Shown piece after piece: positions 35,553-44,265 of a stretch of DNA of 64,000 bases. The position numbers were made by a program, and so were the translations under genes. Within the stretch, counting starts at the first letter, position 1. Each line of letters begins with the position of its first letter. The notes under the pieces are model-generated. The model had not been told where the DNA came from. It saw only the letters and a list, made by a program, of their open reading frames with translations, and did not search any database. The stretch comes from Hymenobacter fodinae (GTDB taxonomy: Bacteria; Bacteroidota; Bacteroidia; Cytophagales; Hymenobacteraceae): assembly GCF_004745825.1 (NCBI RefSeq), contig NZ_SRLA01000001.1:1302001-1366000 (forward strand). The letters run 5' to 3'.

Positions 35553-35650
35553 GAACGTCATGCTGAGTGGAGTCGAAGCATCTCTACTGGAGCTACTCAA
35601 AGAAGTAAGCCAGAGGTAGAGGTGCTTCGACTCCGCTCAGCATGACGTTC
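35553..35650. repeat. Dispersed palindrome, CGTCATGCTGAG family
   Basis: Arms 35553-35587 and 35616-35650 are 35 nt each and complementary at 33 positions (GAACGTCATGCTGAG ... CTCAGCATGACGTTC). The loop has no CTAGGCC, but a copy lies 34 nt to the left at the end of the previous gene. It sits between convergent genes, where it may also stop transcription. Confidence 0.9.
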
Positions 35651-35691
35651 TATTTACGCTCATCGCGAAACGGAATTTGCGGTATAGTGGC

Positions 35692-36669
35692 CTACTGGCC
35701 TAGCAGTTCCTCTGCGGCCCCGAAAGCCGACTTGCGGCCGTTCATGACCTGCTCCCGGATTTCGGGGAGGCGGGCGGCAATATCGGGGCGGGCGTAGAAG
35801 CGGGTTTCCAGGGTTTCGCGAATGGTTTCGTGGAGCCAGTGCAGGTTCTGCTCTTGGCGGCGACGCTGGAAGTAGCCGCTTTCCTGGGTTTGCTGCACGT
35901 ACTGCTCAATCAGCTGCCACACAGCCGGTACGCCCGCCCCTGTGAGGGCCGAGGACACCGTAACCACGGGGCTCCACTGCGAGGGGGCCAGCGGAAACAG
36001 GTGCAAGGCATTCTGATACTCCACGCGGGCCCGGCGGGCGGCCTGCTCGTTGCCGCCATCGGCTTTGGTGATGGTTACGGCGTCGGCCATTTCCATGATG
36101 CCCTTCTTGATGCCCTGCAGCTCGTCGCCGGCGCCGGCCAGCATCAGCAGCAGGAAGAAATCGACCATGCCGTGCACTGCGGTTTCGCTCTGGCCTACGC
36201 CCACGGTTTCCACGAATATCACGTCGTGGCCGGCGGCTTCGCAGAGCACCAGGGCCTCGCGGGTGCTGCGCGTGACGCCCCCGAGGCTGCGGCCAGCGGG
36301 GGAGGGCCGGATGTAGGCCTGCGGGTGGGCGGCCAGCTGGTTCATGCGGGTTTTGTCGCCGAGGATGCTGCCGCCGCTACGCTGGGAGGTGGGGTCAACG
36401 GCCAGCACGGCCAGGCGGTGGCCTTGCTCGCGCACCAAGTGCAGGCCTAGCGCCTCAATAAATGTGCTTTTGCCCACGCCCGGCACCCCCGTAATGCCCA
36501 CCCGCACCGACCGGCCCGCGTAGGGCAGCACCGCATCGAGCACCTGCTGGGCCAGGGCCTGGTCGGAGGGCAGGGTGCTTTCCACCAGCGTAATGGCCCG
36601 GCTCAGCAGCACGCGGTTGCCGGCCAGAATGCCATCGGTGTACTCAGAAACGGAAAAGCGTTTTGCCAA
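35692..36669 (-). CDS. meaB: Methylmalonyl-CoA mutase-associated GTPase MeaB
   Basis: A G3E-family GTPase that loads and protects adenosylcobalamin in methylmalonyl-CoA mutase. The 325-residue protein has the P-loop GVPGVGKST (61-69), the VDPTSQRSGGSILGDKTRM block (about 91-109), ETVGVGQSE near 155 and the TKAD base-recognition motif near 203. Its normal partner, the mutase, is not in this window; the carboxylase beta subunit at 10,326 belongs to the same propionate route. Confidence 0.95.
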   Translation of the reverse strand: MAKRFSVSEYTDGILAGNRVLLSRAITLVESTLPSDQALAQQVLDAVLPYAGRSVRVGITGVPGVGKSTFIEALGLHLVREQGHRLAVLAVDPTSQRSGGSILGDKTRMNQLAAHPQAYIRPSPAGRSLGGVTRSTREALVLCEAAGHDVIFVETVGVGQSETAVHGMVDFFLLLMLAGAGDELQGIKKGIMEMADAVTITKADGGNEQAARRARVEYQNALHLFPLAPSQWSPVVTVSSALTGAGVPAVWQLIEQYVQQTQESGYFQRRRQEQNLHWLHETIRETLETRFYARPDIAARLPEIREQVMNGRKSAFGAAEELLGQ

Positions 36670-36688
36670 AGCGAAGAGAAATGTGCCG

Positions 36689-36794
36689 GAAGCTTCGTTA
36701 GTTTTGAAGCCGTTACCGATTGCCTACGTAAAGTAGGCGGGCAGTGGCCTAGAAGGTCAGCTCCAGGGTATCGGCCCCAAACTAACGAAGCTTC
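36689..36794. repeat. 106-bp element with perfect 16-bp terminal inverted repeats
   Basis: GAAGCTTCGTTAGTTT (36689-36704) and AAACTAACGAAGCTTC (36779-36794) are exact complements, separated by 74 nt. The inside contains a small CTACGT/TAGG hairpin and the word GTGGCCTAG (36745-36753). It fills the divergent region between meaB and the DUF5723 gene. It could be a miniature inverted-repeat element or a paired protein-binding site. Confidence 0.8.
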
Positions 36795-36811
36795 GGCCAC
36801 AATTCCGTCTT

Positions 36812-38212
36812 ATGCAACGCACTCGTCTTTCCCTGTTGGTAGGGCTAGCCCTTACGGTGCCCACCGTTCTGCGGGCCCAGAATGAGCTCAGCAATTTCAC
36901 GGCCACGGGCCGGGGCGGCGTGGCCACCACCTTCGCCACCGACTATCAAGCTATCGGCATCAACCCAGCCAACCTGGGCCGAGTGGGCGGCGCTACCTTC
37001 TCCTTTACCTTGGGCGAAGTAGGGGCCGGCTTGGGCTCTCAGTCGCTCACGCGCCAGCAACTGCGCAAGTTCATCTACAATACCCGAGACCAACTCCCGC
37101 AGACGGATCGGCTGGAGTTGGCGCGGGCGTTTACTTCCGACAATGCCCTGAACCTAAACGCCGATGCCACCACACTTGGCCTATCAGTGCAGCTGCCGGT
37201 GATTGGGGGTATAGCCATCAGCAACCGCGTCCGGACGGCGGGGCACGTTGGCTTGAACCAGAACGCGGCGGAACTGCTGTTTCTGGGGCGCAACGCCCCG
37301 ATATATACCTCGGCGGGAGCAGGCGGGAACGTGCCGCTGGTGTCGGAGGCGCTGGCGGGTACTGACCTGCAGTTTTCCCTGCTCAACGAGTTCAACTTAG
37401 CCTGGGGCACACGCCTGATTGATTTGCCCTTGTTCCAGCTCTCAGCTGGGGCGGGGTACCGCTACATTCAGGGGCTGGGCATTGTGGATATCCGCGTCAA
37501 GCCCGGCGACTTACAGGCCTACAGCTCCATGTCGCCACTGTTTGATATCGACTACGGCTCTATTGCTGCTAACCCTAGCTTCAATATCCGGAACGGCAAT
37601 GGCCTAAAGCCCGTGGGCACCGGCCACGGCTTCGACCTAGGCCTAGCCGCCGAAGCGGGCAAAGCCCTCCGGCTGGGCGTGGCCGTTACCGACATCGGCC
37701 ACATGGACTGGGAAGGTAACTTGGTAACGGCCAACGACCAGCCTCTCAAGCGCCTCAACTCCAGCGGCGTCGGGACCTACAACTTCATCAAGGAAGCCAC
37801 CCAAATCTTCGCCGCCGGCACCGATAGCCTCTTTAACTATCAGGCCAGCCAAACCCGCCGCGCTGAGTTGCCCACCAAGCTGCGCGCCGGCGCCGGCCTG
37901 CGCATCAGCGAATACTTTGAGGCCGGCCTCGACGTGACGCTGCCCCTCAACAACGTAGCCGGCAACCTGCCCTCCGCCTTCGTGGGCGCCGGCCTCGACT
38001 ACAAACCCGTGCATTGGCTGCGCCTCAGCAGCGGCCTGACCGGGGGCGCGGGCTACGGCGTGAGCGTGCCGCTGGGCTTTACCCTCACTACCTCGGCCTA
38101 TGAAGCCGGCATTAGCACCCGCGACGTGATAGGCCTAGTGGCCTCGAAGAACCCCTACGTTTCCGTAGCCGCCGGTTTCCTCCGCTTCAAGTTCGGCGGC
38201 CAGTCGCAGTAG
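36812..38212 (+). CDS. DUF5723 family outer-membrane protein
   Basis: A 466-residue exported protein with a signal peptide (1-22, ending VLRAQ). It has the features of DUF5723 proteins: FATDYQAIGINPANLGRVGG near 46-65, a FadL/PorV-like pattern (INPANL) found in transmembrane barrel proteins, and repeated amphipathic strands to the end (FLRFKFGGQSQ). Transport or motility-linked functions are known for neighbours of this family; the role here is unknown. Confidence 0.8.
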   Translation: MQRTRLSLLVGLALTVPTVLRAQNELSNFTATGRGGVATTFATDYQAIGINPANLGRVGGATFSFTLGEVGAGLGSQSLTRQQLRKFIYNTRDQLPQTDRLELARAFTSDNALNLNADATTLGLSVQLPVIGGIAISNRVRTAGHVGLNQNAAELLFLGRNAPIYTSAGAGGNVPLVSEALAGTDLQFSLLNEFNLAWGTRLIDLPLFQLSAGAGYRYIQGLGIVDIRVKPGDLQAYSSMSPLFDIDYGSIAANPSFNIRNGNGLKPVGTGHGFDLGLAAEAGKALRLGVAVTDIGHMDWEGNLVTANDQPLKRLNSSGVGTYNFIKEATQIFAAGTDSLFNYQASQTRRAELPTKLRAGAGLRISEYFEAGLDVTLPLNNVAGNLPSAFVGAGLDYKPVHWLRLSSGLTGGAGYGVSVPLGFTLTTSAYEAGISTRDVIGLVASKNPYVSVAAGFLRFKFGGQSQ

Positions 38213-38397
38213 GAGGTGATGAGGTGACGGGATAAACCGCAAAACAACACGTCATCCTGACGAAGGAAGGATCTTGTCACGGCAGCACGAGGCGCTAGGC
38301 CAGTCGTTCACGCGGGGTAAGATCCTTCCTTCGTCATGATGACGTGCTTGTGTTATCTACTCCCTCATCACCCCGTCACCTCATTACTCCATCACCG
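38212..38397. repeat. Three-tier nested palindrome between convergent genes
   Basis: The outer tier is a GTGATGAGGTGACGGG-type tract (38215-38231) against its complement in 38361-38397. The middle tier is the CACGTCATCCTGACGAAGGA palindrome (38247-38280 with 38317-38346). The loop is GCACGAGGCGCTAGGCCAGT and on to GGGGTAA. The middle tier and loop match the copies at 17,355 and 29,046. The first base overlaps the DUF5723 stop codon. Confidence 0.9.
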
Positions 38398-38399
38398 TG

Positions 38400-39497
38400 T
38401 TACCTATTCTCAGGCTCTGTGATGAAATTGGGGAGGCCTAGCTTGCTGCGGCGGCCGCCGAGCTTGAGGCCGTTGTCGAGGTAGGTAGCTTTGTCGGAGT
38501 TGGGGTTTTGGATGACACCGAGGAAGGGGTTGTCTTCGCGGGCCACGTAGATGTTGCCGTCGGGAGCGCGCTGCAGGGAGCCCACTTTGCGGTTCGCCGA
38601 TTTACCCACTACCGTGGCTTTGCCGGTTTTCAGGTCGAACTGGAAGATCTGGGCCTCGCCGCCGCCTTCGCCGTTGCTGGAGCCGTAGAGCTTGCTGCCA
38701 TCGGGCGAGAACTCCACGCCGTAGGCCTCGGGGTAGGGCGCAAACGCCTTCACATTGCTGACTTTGCCGGTCTTGCGGTCAAAGTCGAAAACCTCGTACT
38801 TGTTAGCCTCGCGCCATAGGGCCACAGCTAGCTTCTTACCATCGGGCGAGAACTTCATGGCGCCGATAGCGTTGCGGCCGGGGCCGGCGTGCATAGAGCC
38901 TACGTTGCTCAGGATGGGCGTGCCCTGCACCCCGTCGGCGGTTACCAGGAAGGTCACGAAGGCGTTGGAGTTCCAGCGGTGGGCCACAATCCAGACGTCG
39001 CGGCCATTCTGGTGGCGCACGGCGGCTAGTTTCTCGGCCACGGGCGTAATCAGGAGGGCATTAGCGCGGGGTACGTCGCCGAGGCCGTTGTCGCGGGTCA
39101 TGTCCACGGTGGAGTAGCGCAGGCCGTTGCCGTTGCCTTGGGCCGCCACCGTAAACACGTAGAACACGTTGCCGCTGCCGGGGTCGGGCACGATGAGCGC
39201 ACTCTGGGTGCTGGAGTTGGAGCCCATCAGCTTCTTGCCGTTGGGCATCACCTGGTGCTGGCGGTTGAACACAAACTCGCCGTTGGTGTAAAACAGTAAC
39301 TGACCCTGCTGATTGGTGGCTACTGCCGAGCCCTCGTAGGTGGTCATCTTGCTAGTAAGCAGGGGAGTGGGCGCCCCCCCATCGGCCGGAAAGCTCAACC
39401 CAGCCTGCTGGCCAAACAGCCAGATAGACTGCTCCCGCTGGGCAAACGAAGCCACGGCCGGCAACAGTAAAAGCAACAGAAGCGAAAGTCGTTTCAT
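38400..39497 (-). CDS. Secreted beta-propeller protein (gliding-associated type)
   Basis: A 365-residue exported protein with a signal peptide (1-19, ending ASFAQ). The body looks like the WD40/YVTN-like propeller at the N-terminus of large gliding-motility-associated Bacteroidota surface proteins: SIWLFGQQAGLSF, GKKLMGSNSSTQSALIVPDP, MKFSPDGKKLAVALWREANK and FSPDGSKLYGSSNGEGG, ending GLPNFITEP. The usual PKD repeats and type IX sorting domain are missing. It may be a free-standing form or a shortened relative. Confidence 0.78.
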   Translation of the reverse strand: MKRLSLLLLLLLPAVASFAQREQSIWLFGQQAGLSFPADGGAPTPLLTSKMTTYEGSAVATNQQGQLLFYTNGEFVFNRQHQVMPNGKKLMGSNSSTQSALIVPDPGSGNVFYVFTVAAQGNGNGLRYSTVDMTRDNGLGDVPRANALLITPVAEKLAAVRHQNGRDVWIVAHRWNSNAFVTFLVTADGVQGTPILSNVGSMHAGPGRNAIGAMKFSPDGKKLAVALWREANKYEVFDFDRKTGKVSNVKAFAPYPEAYGVEFSPDGSKLYGSSNGEGGGEAQIFQFDLKTGKATVVGKSANRKVGSLQRAPDGNIYVAREDNPFLGVIQNPNSDKATYLDNGLKLGGRRSKLGLPNFITEPENR

Positions 39498-39564
39498 CGA
39501 AAAGATAGTGAAAACGCAATGTGCGTTAATGACTCACCCTATAACGCAATTTCGTGCCAGATTT

Positions 39565-39823
39565 AGGTGATGGGGTGAGGAAGTAATGGGGTGACGAGGT
39601 GATGAAGAAGGTGGCCTAGGCCTCTAGGCCGTCATGTCGAGCTTGCCGAGACATCTCGCTTGAACTTCACCTCCAGTCACTCTTTCTCAGGAAAGAAGAG
39701 TGAATACCACTACAACGTCAGCACGCGAGATGTCTCGACAAGCTCGACAGGACGGCCTTTTATTCCTGTTTCTGTTTCACCTCATCATCCCCGTTACTTC
39801 ACTCAGTCACCTTATTACACTTC
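39565..39823. repeat. Three-tier nested palindrome upstream of the propeller gene
   Basis: Outer tier: a GTGATGGGGTGAGGAAGTAA tract (from 39566) against its complement at 39777-39823. Middle tier: GTCATGTCGAGCTTGCCGAG (39631-39659) against 39723-39757. Innermost: CACTCTT/AAGAGTG near 39679-39702. GGCCTAGGCCTCTAGGCC lies between tiers at 39613-39630. The middle tier is the family seen at 17,291. It fills the 317-nt gap upstream of the propeller gene, so the latter's promoter must lie in 39,498-39,565. Confidence 0.85.
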
Positions 39824-40369
39824 CCATTCGCCGGCTAGCAGGCGTGGGATGAGGGGGCGAATGATGTTGTAGCTGGCGCCCCAGAGCTTGTAGGCGCCGA
39901 TGCGGTAGAAGGGTACGCGGCGGGCGCTAGGCCACCCGGGGAGCTGCCATGTCTCCTCAACGTGGGTAGCTTCGTCGGCGAGGTGGAGCAACGGAATCTC
40001 CAGCACTTCATCTATTTCGCGGGTTTGCCACTCCCACACTTCCGGCCGACGAATGCGGCCCAAAAACGGGGCAATGCAAAAGCCCGAAAGCACCGGCACC
40101 GTGGGTAGGGCCGCGAGTATCTCCACGTTGCCAGGCAGCAGGCTCACTTCCTCATGAGCCTCGCGCATGGCTGTAGCCTGTAGAGAAATATCCTCGGGGT
40201 CGCGCTTGCCGCCGGGGAAGGCCAACTGCCCGCCGTGCACGCCAAAAGCTGAGCGGCGCACCATCACAATCTGTACCTGCCCGGCGGCATCGCGGAACAC
40301 CGGCACCAGCACCGCCGACTCGCGCAAATTTGTAGGAAGTGGAACGTCTGAAATAGAAGGAATAGACAT
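39815..40369 (-). CDS. NUDIX hydrolase, CoA pyrophosphatase type
   Basis: The ATG at 40369 gives 184 residues (MSIPSISDVPLPTNLRESAV). The Nudix box is complete: GGKRDPEDISLQATAMREAH then EEVSLL, matching GX5EX7REUXEEXGU apart from the last Gly. The upstream GVHGGQLAFPGG is the extension typical of CoA-diphosphate hydrolases (NudL/CoAse). It would cut CoA or oxidised CoA to phosphopantetheine and adenosine 3',5'-bisphosphate. The 3' end overlaps the TCAC tract at 39,777-39,823. Confidence 0.88.
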   Translation of the reverse strand: MSIPSISDVPLPTNLRESAVLVPVFRDAAGQVQIVMVRRSAFGVHGGQLAFPGGKRDPEDISLQATAMREAHEEVSLLPGNVEILAALPTVPVLSGFCIAPFLGRIRRPEVWEWQTREIDEVLEIPLLHLADEATHVEETWQLPGWPSARRVPFYRIGAYKLWGASYNIIRPLIPRLLAGEWEV

Positions 40370-40494
40370 AAGCGCAAAGTACGGGGCCTGCCTTACACAA
40401 GAGCTAGGCCACTCGCGTAACAATTGGAACGCCGCAGTTGATTCACGGCAGTACCGGTAGCGGGCACCTGCCTTGGCTATGCAATACGGGCGGG

Positions 40495-41238
40495 TTACTG
40501 CACCGCATAAGAACCACGCTCGGTTATGGTTACGGCAGGCAGCTGGTGGTGGTCGGCGAAGTACTGATAGCCGGGAGCTAGCTCCTGCCAGAAGAGCAAG
40601 TGCTTGCTAGCCATGCGAATGGCGAGGTTATCTGCGGAAAGCTCAAACGGAAAAATGTGCACCGGGATGTCCGTTTGGCCGGCCGCGCGGGCTTCTACGG
40701 CCAGTACATACAGCTCTCGGATGCCCGCATCGGTGATGGGTAGGCAGCCGATGGTGACGTCGGAGCCGTGGATGAAAATATCCTGACCGGGGTCGTCTAG
40801 GCCACTACGCGCAAGGTCGGCGGCATTGGGGTAATCAAGCCCCAGCGACAGATGAAACTGGCTGTTGGGGTTGAAGCGGTTGATGTGGTAGAAGCCCTCG
40901 GGTACCTGGCCGTCGCCGGTCTGGCGCTTAGGACCGAGCGTGCCCGAGGTGCCCGCCAGCCGGAATGTGCGCAGCAGCTGGTACTCGCCTTCGCCCTGGT
41001 TGCGGCCCCAGGCCTCTACCCGCCGGCCCACCTTCAGGGCCCGGATGAACAGCTCTAGGCGCTCGGGGTCGAGGTGGTGCTCTTGCAGCACAGAATGCAT
41101 ACGGCTACCGGCAAGGGCGTAGGCATCCCGGACGCGGGGGTAACGAAGTTGGTCTTGGCGGAAAGCCGAGTCGGTAGGGGTAGAGGAGGGGAAATAACAG
41201 GCCGTGAAGAGGGTAGTGGCCCAGAGCAACAGACGCAT
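40495..41238 (-). CDS. L,D-transpeptidase-family lipoprotein
   Basis: The ATG at 41238 gives 247 residues with a short lipoprotein signal (MRLLLWATTLFTAC, lipobox Cys14). The YkuD-like catalytic segment IHGSDVTIGCLPIT (about 156-169) contains the His and the nucleophilic Cys165. PEGFYHINRFNPNSQFHLSL upstream is typical of murein L,D-transpeptidase-like proteins of the YafK type. It would form or cut cross-links or attachments in peptidoglycan. A longer frame to 41361 lacks a signal peptide. Confidence 0.87.
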   Translation of the reverse strand: MRLLLWATTLFTACYFPSSTPTDSAFRQDQLRYPRVRDAYALAGSRMHSVLQEHHLDPERLELFIRALKVGRRVEAWGRNQGEGEYQLLRTFRLAGTSGTLGPKRQTGDGQVPEGFYHINRFNPNSQFHLSLGLDYPNAADLARSGLDDPGQDIFIHGSDVTIGCLPITDAGIRELYVLAVEARAAGQTDIPVHIFPFELSADNLAIRMASKHLLFWQELAPGYQYFADHHQLPAVTITERGSYAVQ

Positions 41239-41474
41239 GGAGAGAGGGAGTGGCCTAGAGCTGCGCAGCAGGCGCAACCCTGGTAGTAGTAGCCCAACGC
41301 TACTAGAATCTGCAAAAGTATAGGAAGTGCTATATTCGGCATCAGGTTTATTTTGTGCCATCAGTCAGGAGGGAGGAGTGAGGCGAGAAGTCACAACTGC
41401 ACTCTGCTTCGCGGCCAGCATGAGGGTTTGCGGCATCGGTAGCTCATCTGTACCACTTAGCCTGTTGGCTGCGT

Positions 41475-42497
41475 ATGGCAAGTATGCCACAATTCGACCT
41501 GTCTGCTCCCGCTTCCTATTCCGATTACGTGCCCGACCTACTTGGGGAAGGCTTCGAACAACTGACCATCACCCCCGACGATTCTCCGGATTATGAAGGT
41601 CCGGTAGTGAGCACGTTGGTCCGCCACTTGGCCGAGGGGCCCAGCACCCGCGCTGTGCTCTACGTGCATGGTTTCAATGACTACTTCTTTCAGCGCGAAC
41701 TGGCCCTGAACTACGGGGCCCACCAGTTCAACTTCTACGCCCTCGATTTGCGCAAGTACGGCCGCTCCATCCGGTCGCACCAGCGCCCCAACAACGTCCG
41801 CGACCTGCGTGAGTACTTTCATGACCTCGACGCCGCCCTGGCTCGTGTTCGGGCAGAAGGCAACACCACCATTGTGCTGAGTGGCCACTCTACCGGCGGC
41901 CTTATTGTTTCGCTGTACATGTGGTACCGGAAGGCAAAAGCCGGGGTGGCCGCTATGGTGCTTAATAGCCCGTTTCTGGAAATGCATCAGCCCTGGTTGC
42001 TGCGGAAATTTGGTATTCCGATGATGAAGCGCCTGGGCGCCCGTTGGCCCGATATGGCCCTGAAAGCTAATCTGTCTCCCATCTACGGGGAAAGCCTGCA
42101 CCGCTCGTTTCAGGGCGAGTGGGACTACAACCTGGACTGGAAGCCTAACCGCGTGTTCTCCATGAACGCGGGCTGGCTGCGGGCCATCCGATGGGGGCAC
42201 GCCCAGGTGCGGCGTGCCCTCGGCATTGAGGTTCCCATCCTGGTGCTACACTCCGACCGCACGGCCCGCCGGGGGCATCGGGAAGATGTATTTGAAACGG
42301 ATGTAGTGCTCAACGTGGCCCACATCCGGGAGCTGGCCCCGTGGTTAGGCACCCGAGTAACGACGCACGCCCTGGAAGGCGCCATCCACGATGTATTTCT
42401 TTCCCGGGAAAAAGTGCGCGCCGAAGCCTACCGAGTGCTGTTTGAATGGCTGGGGCGGGTGCTGCCACTACCTACTGCTCAGCTAGGAGTGGCCTAG
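41475..42497 (+). CDS. Alpha/beta hydrolase, lysophospholipase/monoglyceride lipase type
   Basis: A 340-residue soluble hydrolase of the serine aminopeptidase S33 group. The nucleophile elbow is GHSTGG (about 137-142), preceded by LYVHGFNDYFFQ (oxyanion hole). The Asp lies in VLHSDRTAR and the His in EGAIHDVFLS. It probably hydrolyses lipid or small esters. No signal peptide is visible. The stop is the TAG of GTGGCCTAG. The DUF4174 gene starts 16 nt downstream. Confidence 0.87.
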   Translation: MASMPQFDLSAPASYSDYVPDLLGEGFEQLTITPDDSPDYEGPVVSTLVRHLAEGPSTRAVLYVHGFNDYFFQRELALNYGAHQFNFYALDLRKYGRSIRSHQRPNNVRDLREYFHDLDAALARVRAEGNTTIVLSGHSTGGLIVSLYMWYRKAKAGVAAMVLNSPFLEMHQPWLLRKFGIPMMKRLGARWPDMALKANLSPIYGESLHRSFQGEWDYNLDWKPNRVFSMNAGWLRAIRWGHAQVRRALGIEVPILVLHSDRTARRGHREDVFETDVVLNVAHIRELAPWLGTRVTTHALEGAIHDVFLSREKVRAEAYRVLFEWLGRVLPLPTAQLGVA

Positions 42498-42513
42498 TTG
42501 CGTATGCTGGAGA

Positions 42514-42954
42514 ATGAAACGCATTGCTTACCTACTGCTGGCCGCTTTCACCTTCTTGGCAATGGCTGCGCTGGCCCAACCTTCTGCCCAACCGCTTGCC
42601 TCTTGGCTACCCAAGCAGCGCTGGCAAAAGCGCGTGGTATTGCTGTGCGCGCCCACAGCTAGTGAACCGGAGCTGCGGGCCCAGCAGCAACAGTTTGCCG
42701 CCGCCGAGGCTGGTATGCAAGAGCGCGATATCGTTGTGCGGGAAGTGTTGTTCGACCAGCTTTCGGCGGCCGATAAGCAGTATGTCACCCAAAAGCTCAG
42801 GGTTAACACCACCGGATTTACGCTAGTGCTCCTGGGAAAAGACGGCGGCGTGAAGCGGCGGGAAACGCAGCCCATAACCCCTAAGTCGCTTTTTCAGACC
42901 ATCGACGTGATGCCCATGCGCCGGGAAGAGGCGCGGGGCACCGGCAAGCCATAA
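42514..42954 (+). CDS. DUF4174 domain secreted protein
   Basis: A 146-residue exported protein (signal peptide 1-21, ending ALAQP). The DUF4174 pattern is present: WQKRVVLLCAPTASEPELRA, QQQFAAAEAGMQERDIVVRE, then FTLVLLGKDGGVKRR. The fold is thioredoxin-like but lacks an active CXXC. The function is unknown. Confidence 0.83.
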   Translation: MKRIAYLLLAAFTFLAMAALAQPSAQPLASWLPKQRWQKRVVLLCAPTASEPELRAQQQQFAAAEAGMQERDIVVREVLFDQLSAADKQYVTQKLRVNTTGFTLVLLGKDGGVKRRETQPITPKSLFQTIDVMPMRREEARGTGKP

Positions 42955-43044
42955 GCTGTGAGCACCGTTGAGCTATAAGTGGGCGGAAGCAGAGCGTTAC
43001 CTTTGAGTGATATATCTGCTGCCCGCGTGTCTGAGTCTGCTACT

Positions 43045-44193
43045 ATGTATGATGTGCTTCTGGTTGGGGCTGGCCCAGCCGGAACTGCTTGCGCCCTAGC
43101 GCTGCGGGATAGTGGCCTACGAGTGGCGCTGGTAGACAAAGCGCAGTTTCCGCGCGATAAAATCTGCGGCGACGCCATCCCGAGCCCTACGCTTAAAGCA
43201 TTGGCGCGCCTCAACCCCGCGTATGCTACCGAGGTGCTTGCCCTCACGGCAGCCCACCGCGCCGAGGTGGCGCACAGCCGGTTGGTAGCTCCCGCTGGCG
43301 CCGAGGTACACATCAGCTGGAAAGCACCTGCCTTTAATAGCCCGCGCCTACACTTCGATGATGCCCTGCTGCAGCTTGTGCGCCGCCACACCAGCACAGA
43401 AATACTAGAGAATTGGCCCGTGCAGACTGTAGAAGCTACTCCTGCGCACGTCGCTCTGCGCTCCAGCCGCCCGGAACTGGCGCCGCTTACGGCTCGTTTG
43501 GTTATAGGCTGCGATGGGGCCAATTCTGTGGTTGGGCGGCAGCTCGTGCCTTGGCCGCTTGACCGCCGCCGTCACTGTGCCGCCGTGCGCGTCTATTACA
43601 CGGGTGTGCAGCACGCGCCTGAAACCACCAGCGACTTTTATTTCTTGCGGCGCCATTTGGCTGGCTACTGCTGGGTGTTTCCGGTGGGCAATGGCGTGTA
43701 TAATGTAGGCTTCGGGATGCTCTCCTCCGACATTGCCCGCGACCAGGTAGACCTGAAACAGGTTCTGCGGCAGTTGCTGTCGGAGCACCCTGGCCTAGCT
43801 CCCCGGTTTCGGGAGGCCCGGCCACTGGGCAAGATCCAGGGCTTTGGGTTGCCGTTGGGCGGTTCGGCTAGGCCACTCACGGGCCCCCGGGCCCTGCTCT
43901 GCGGCGACGCAGCCGCCCTGATAGACCCCATGCAAGGCCACGGTATTGACAAGGCCGTGCAGAGCGGAATGTTGGCGGCCGAGCACGCCAAGCGCTGTTT
44001 TCAGCAGAATAATTTCAGCCCGGCCGCTTTGCACCTTTACACCGACGAGGTGCAGCGTCGGATTGGCCGGCCCCTGCGCCAGCGCTACCGCCTGATGCGG
44101 CTGCTGGCGGTGCGCCCCTGGCTGGTTGATGCGCTGCTGCTGCTGGCCCGTGTACCGTGGCTGGAGCGGGCCTTCGTGAAAGCCATCGGCTAA
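43045..44193 (+). CDS. FAD-dependent oxidoreductase, geranylgeranyl reductase family
   Basis: I place the start at 43045 (MYDVLLVGAGPAGTACALAL), 383 residues; the frame extends to 42979. The N-terminal dinucleotide fold has GAGPAG at 8-13, then KAQFPRDKICGDAIPSPTL, which is the signature of the geranylgeranyl reductase/PhzM-like group. A second FAD motif is GDAAALIDPMQGHGIDKAVQ. It may reduce polyprenyl chains or hydroxylate a lipid or pigment. No carotenoid gene is next to it. Confidence 0.85.
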   Translation: MYDVLLVGAGPAGTACALALRDSGLRVALVDKAQFPRDKICGDAIPSPTLKALARLNPAYATEVLALTAAHRAEVAHSRLVAPAGAEVHISWKAPAFNSPRLHFDDALLQLVRRHTSTEILENWPVQTVEATPAHVALRSSRPELAPLTARLVIGCDGANSVVGRQLVPWPLDRRRHCAAVRVYYTGVQHAPETTSDFYFLRRHLAGYCWVFPVGNGVYNVGFGMLSSDIARDQVDLKQVLRQLLSEHPGLAPRFREARPLGKIQGFGLPLGGSARPLTGPRALLCGDAAALIDPMQGHGIDKAVQSGMLAAEHAKRCFQQNNFSPAALHLYTDEVQRRIGRPLRQRYRLMRLLAVRPWLVDALLLLARVPWLERAFVKAIG

Positions 44194-44265
44194 AAGGATT
44201 TTTAACTTTATGTAGCTCAACACGTTCTTACTACTAGGCCTTACCTGGGCCAGCCCACTCTGTCC

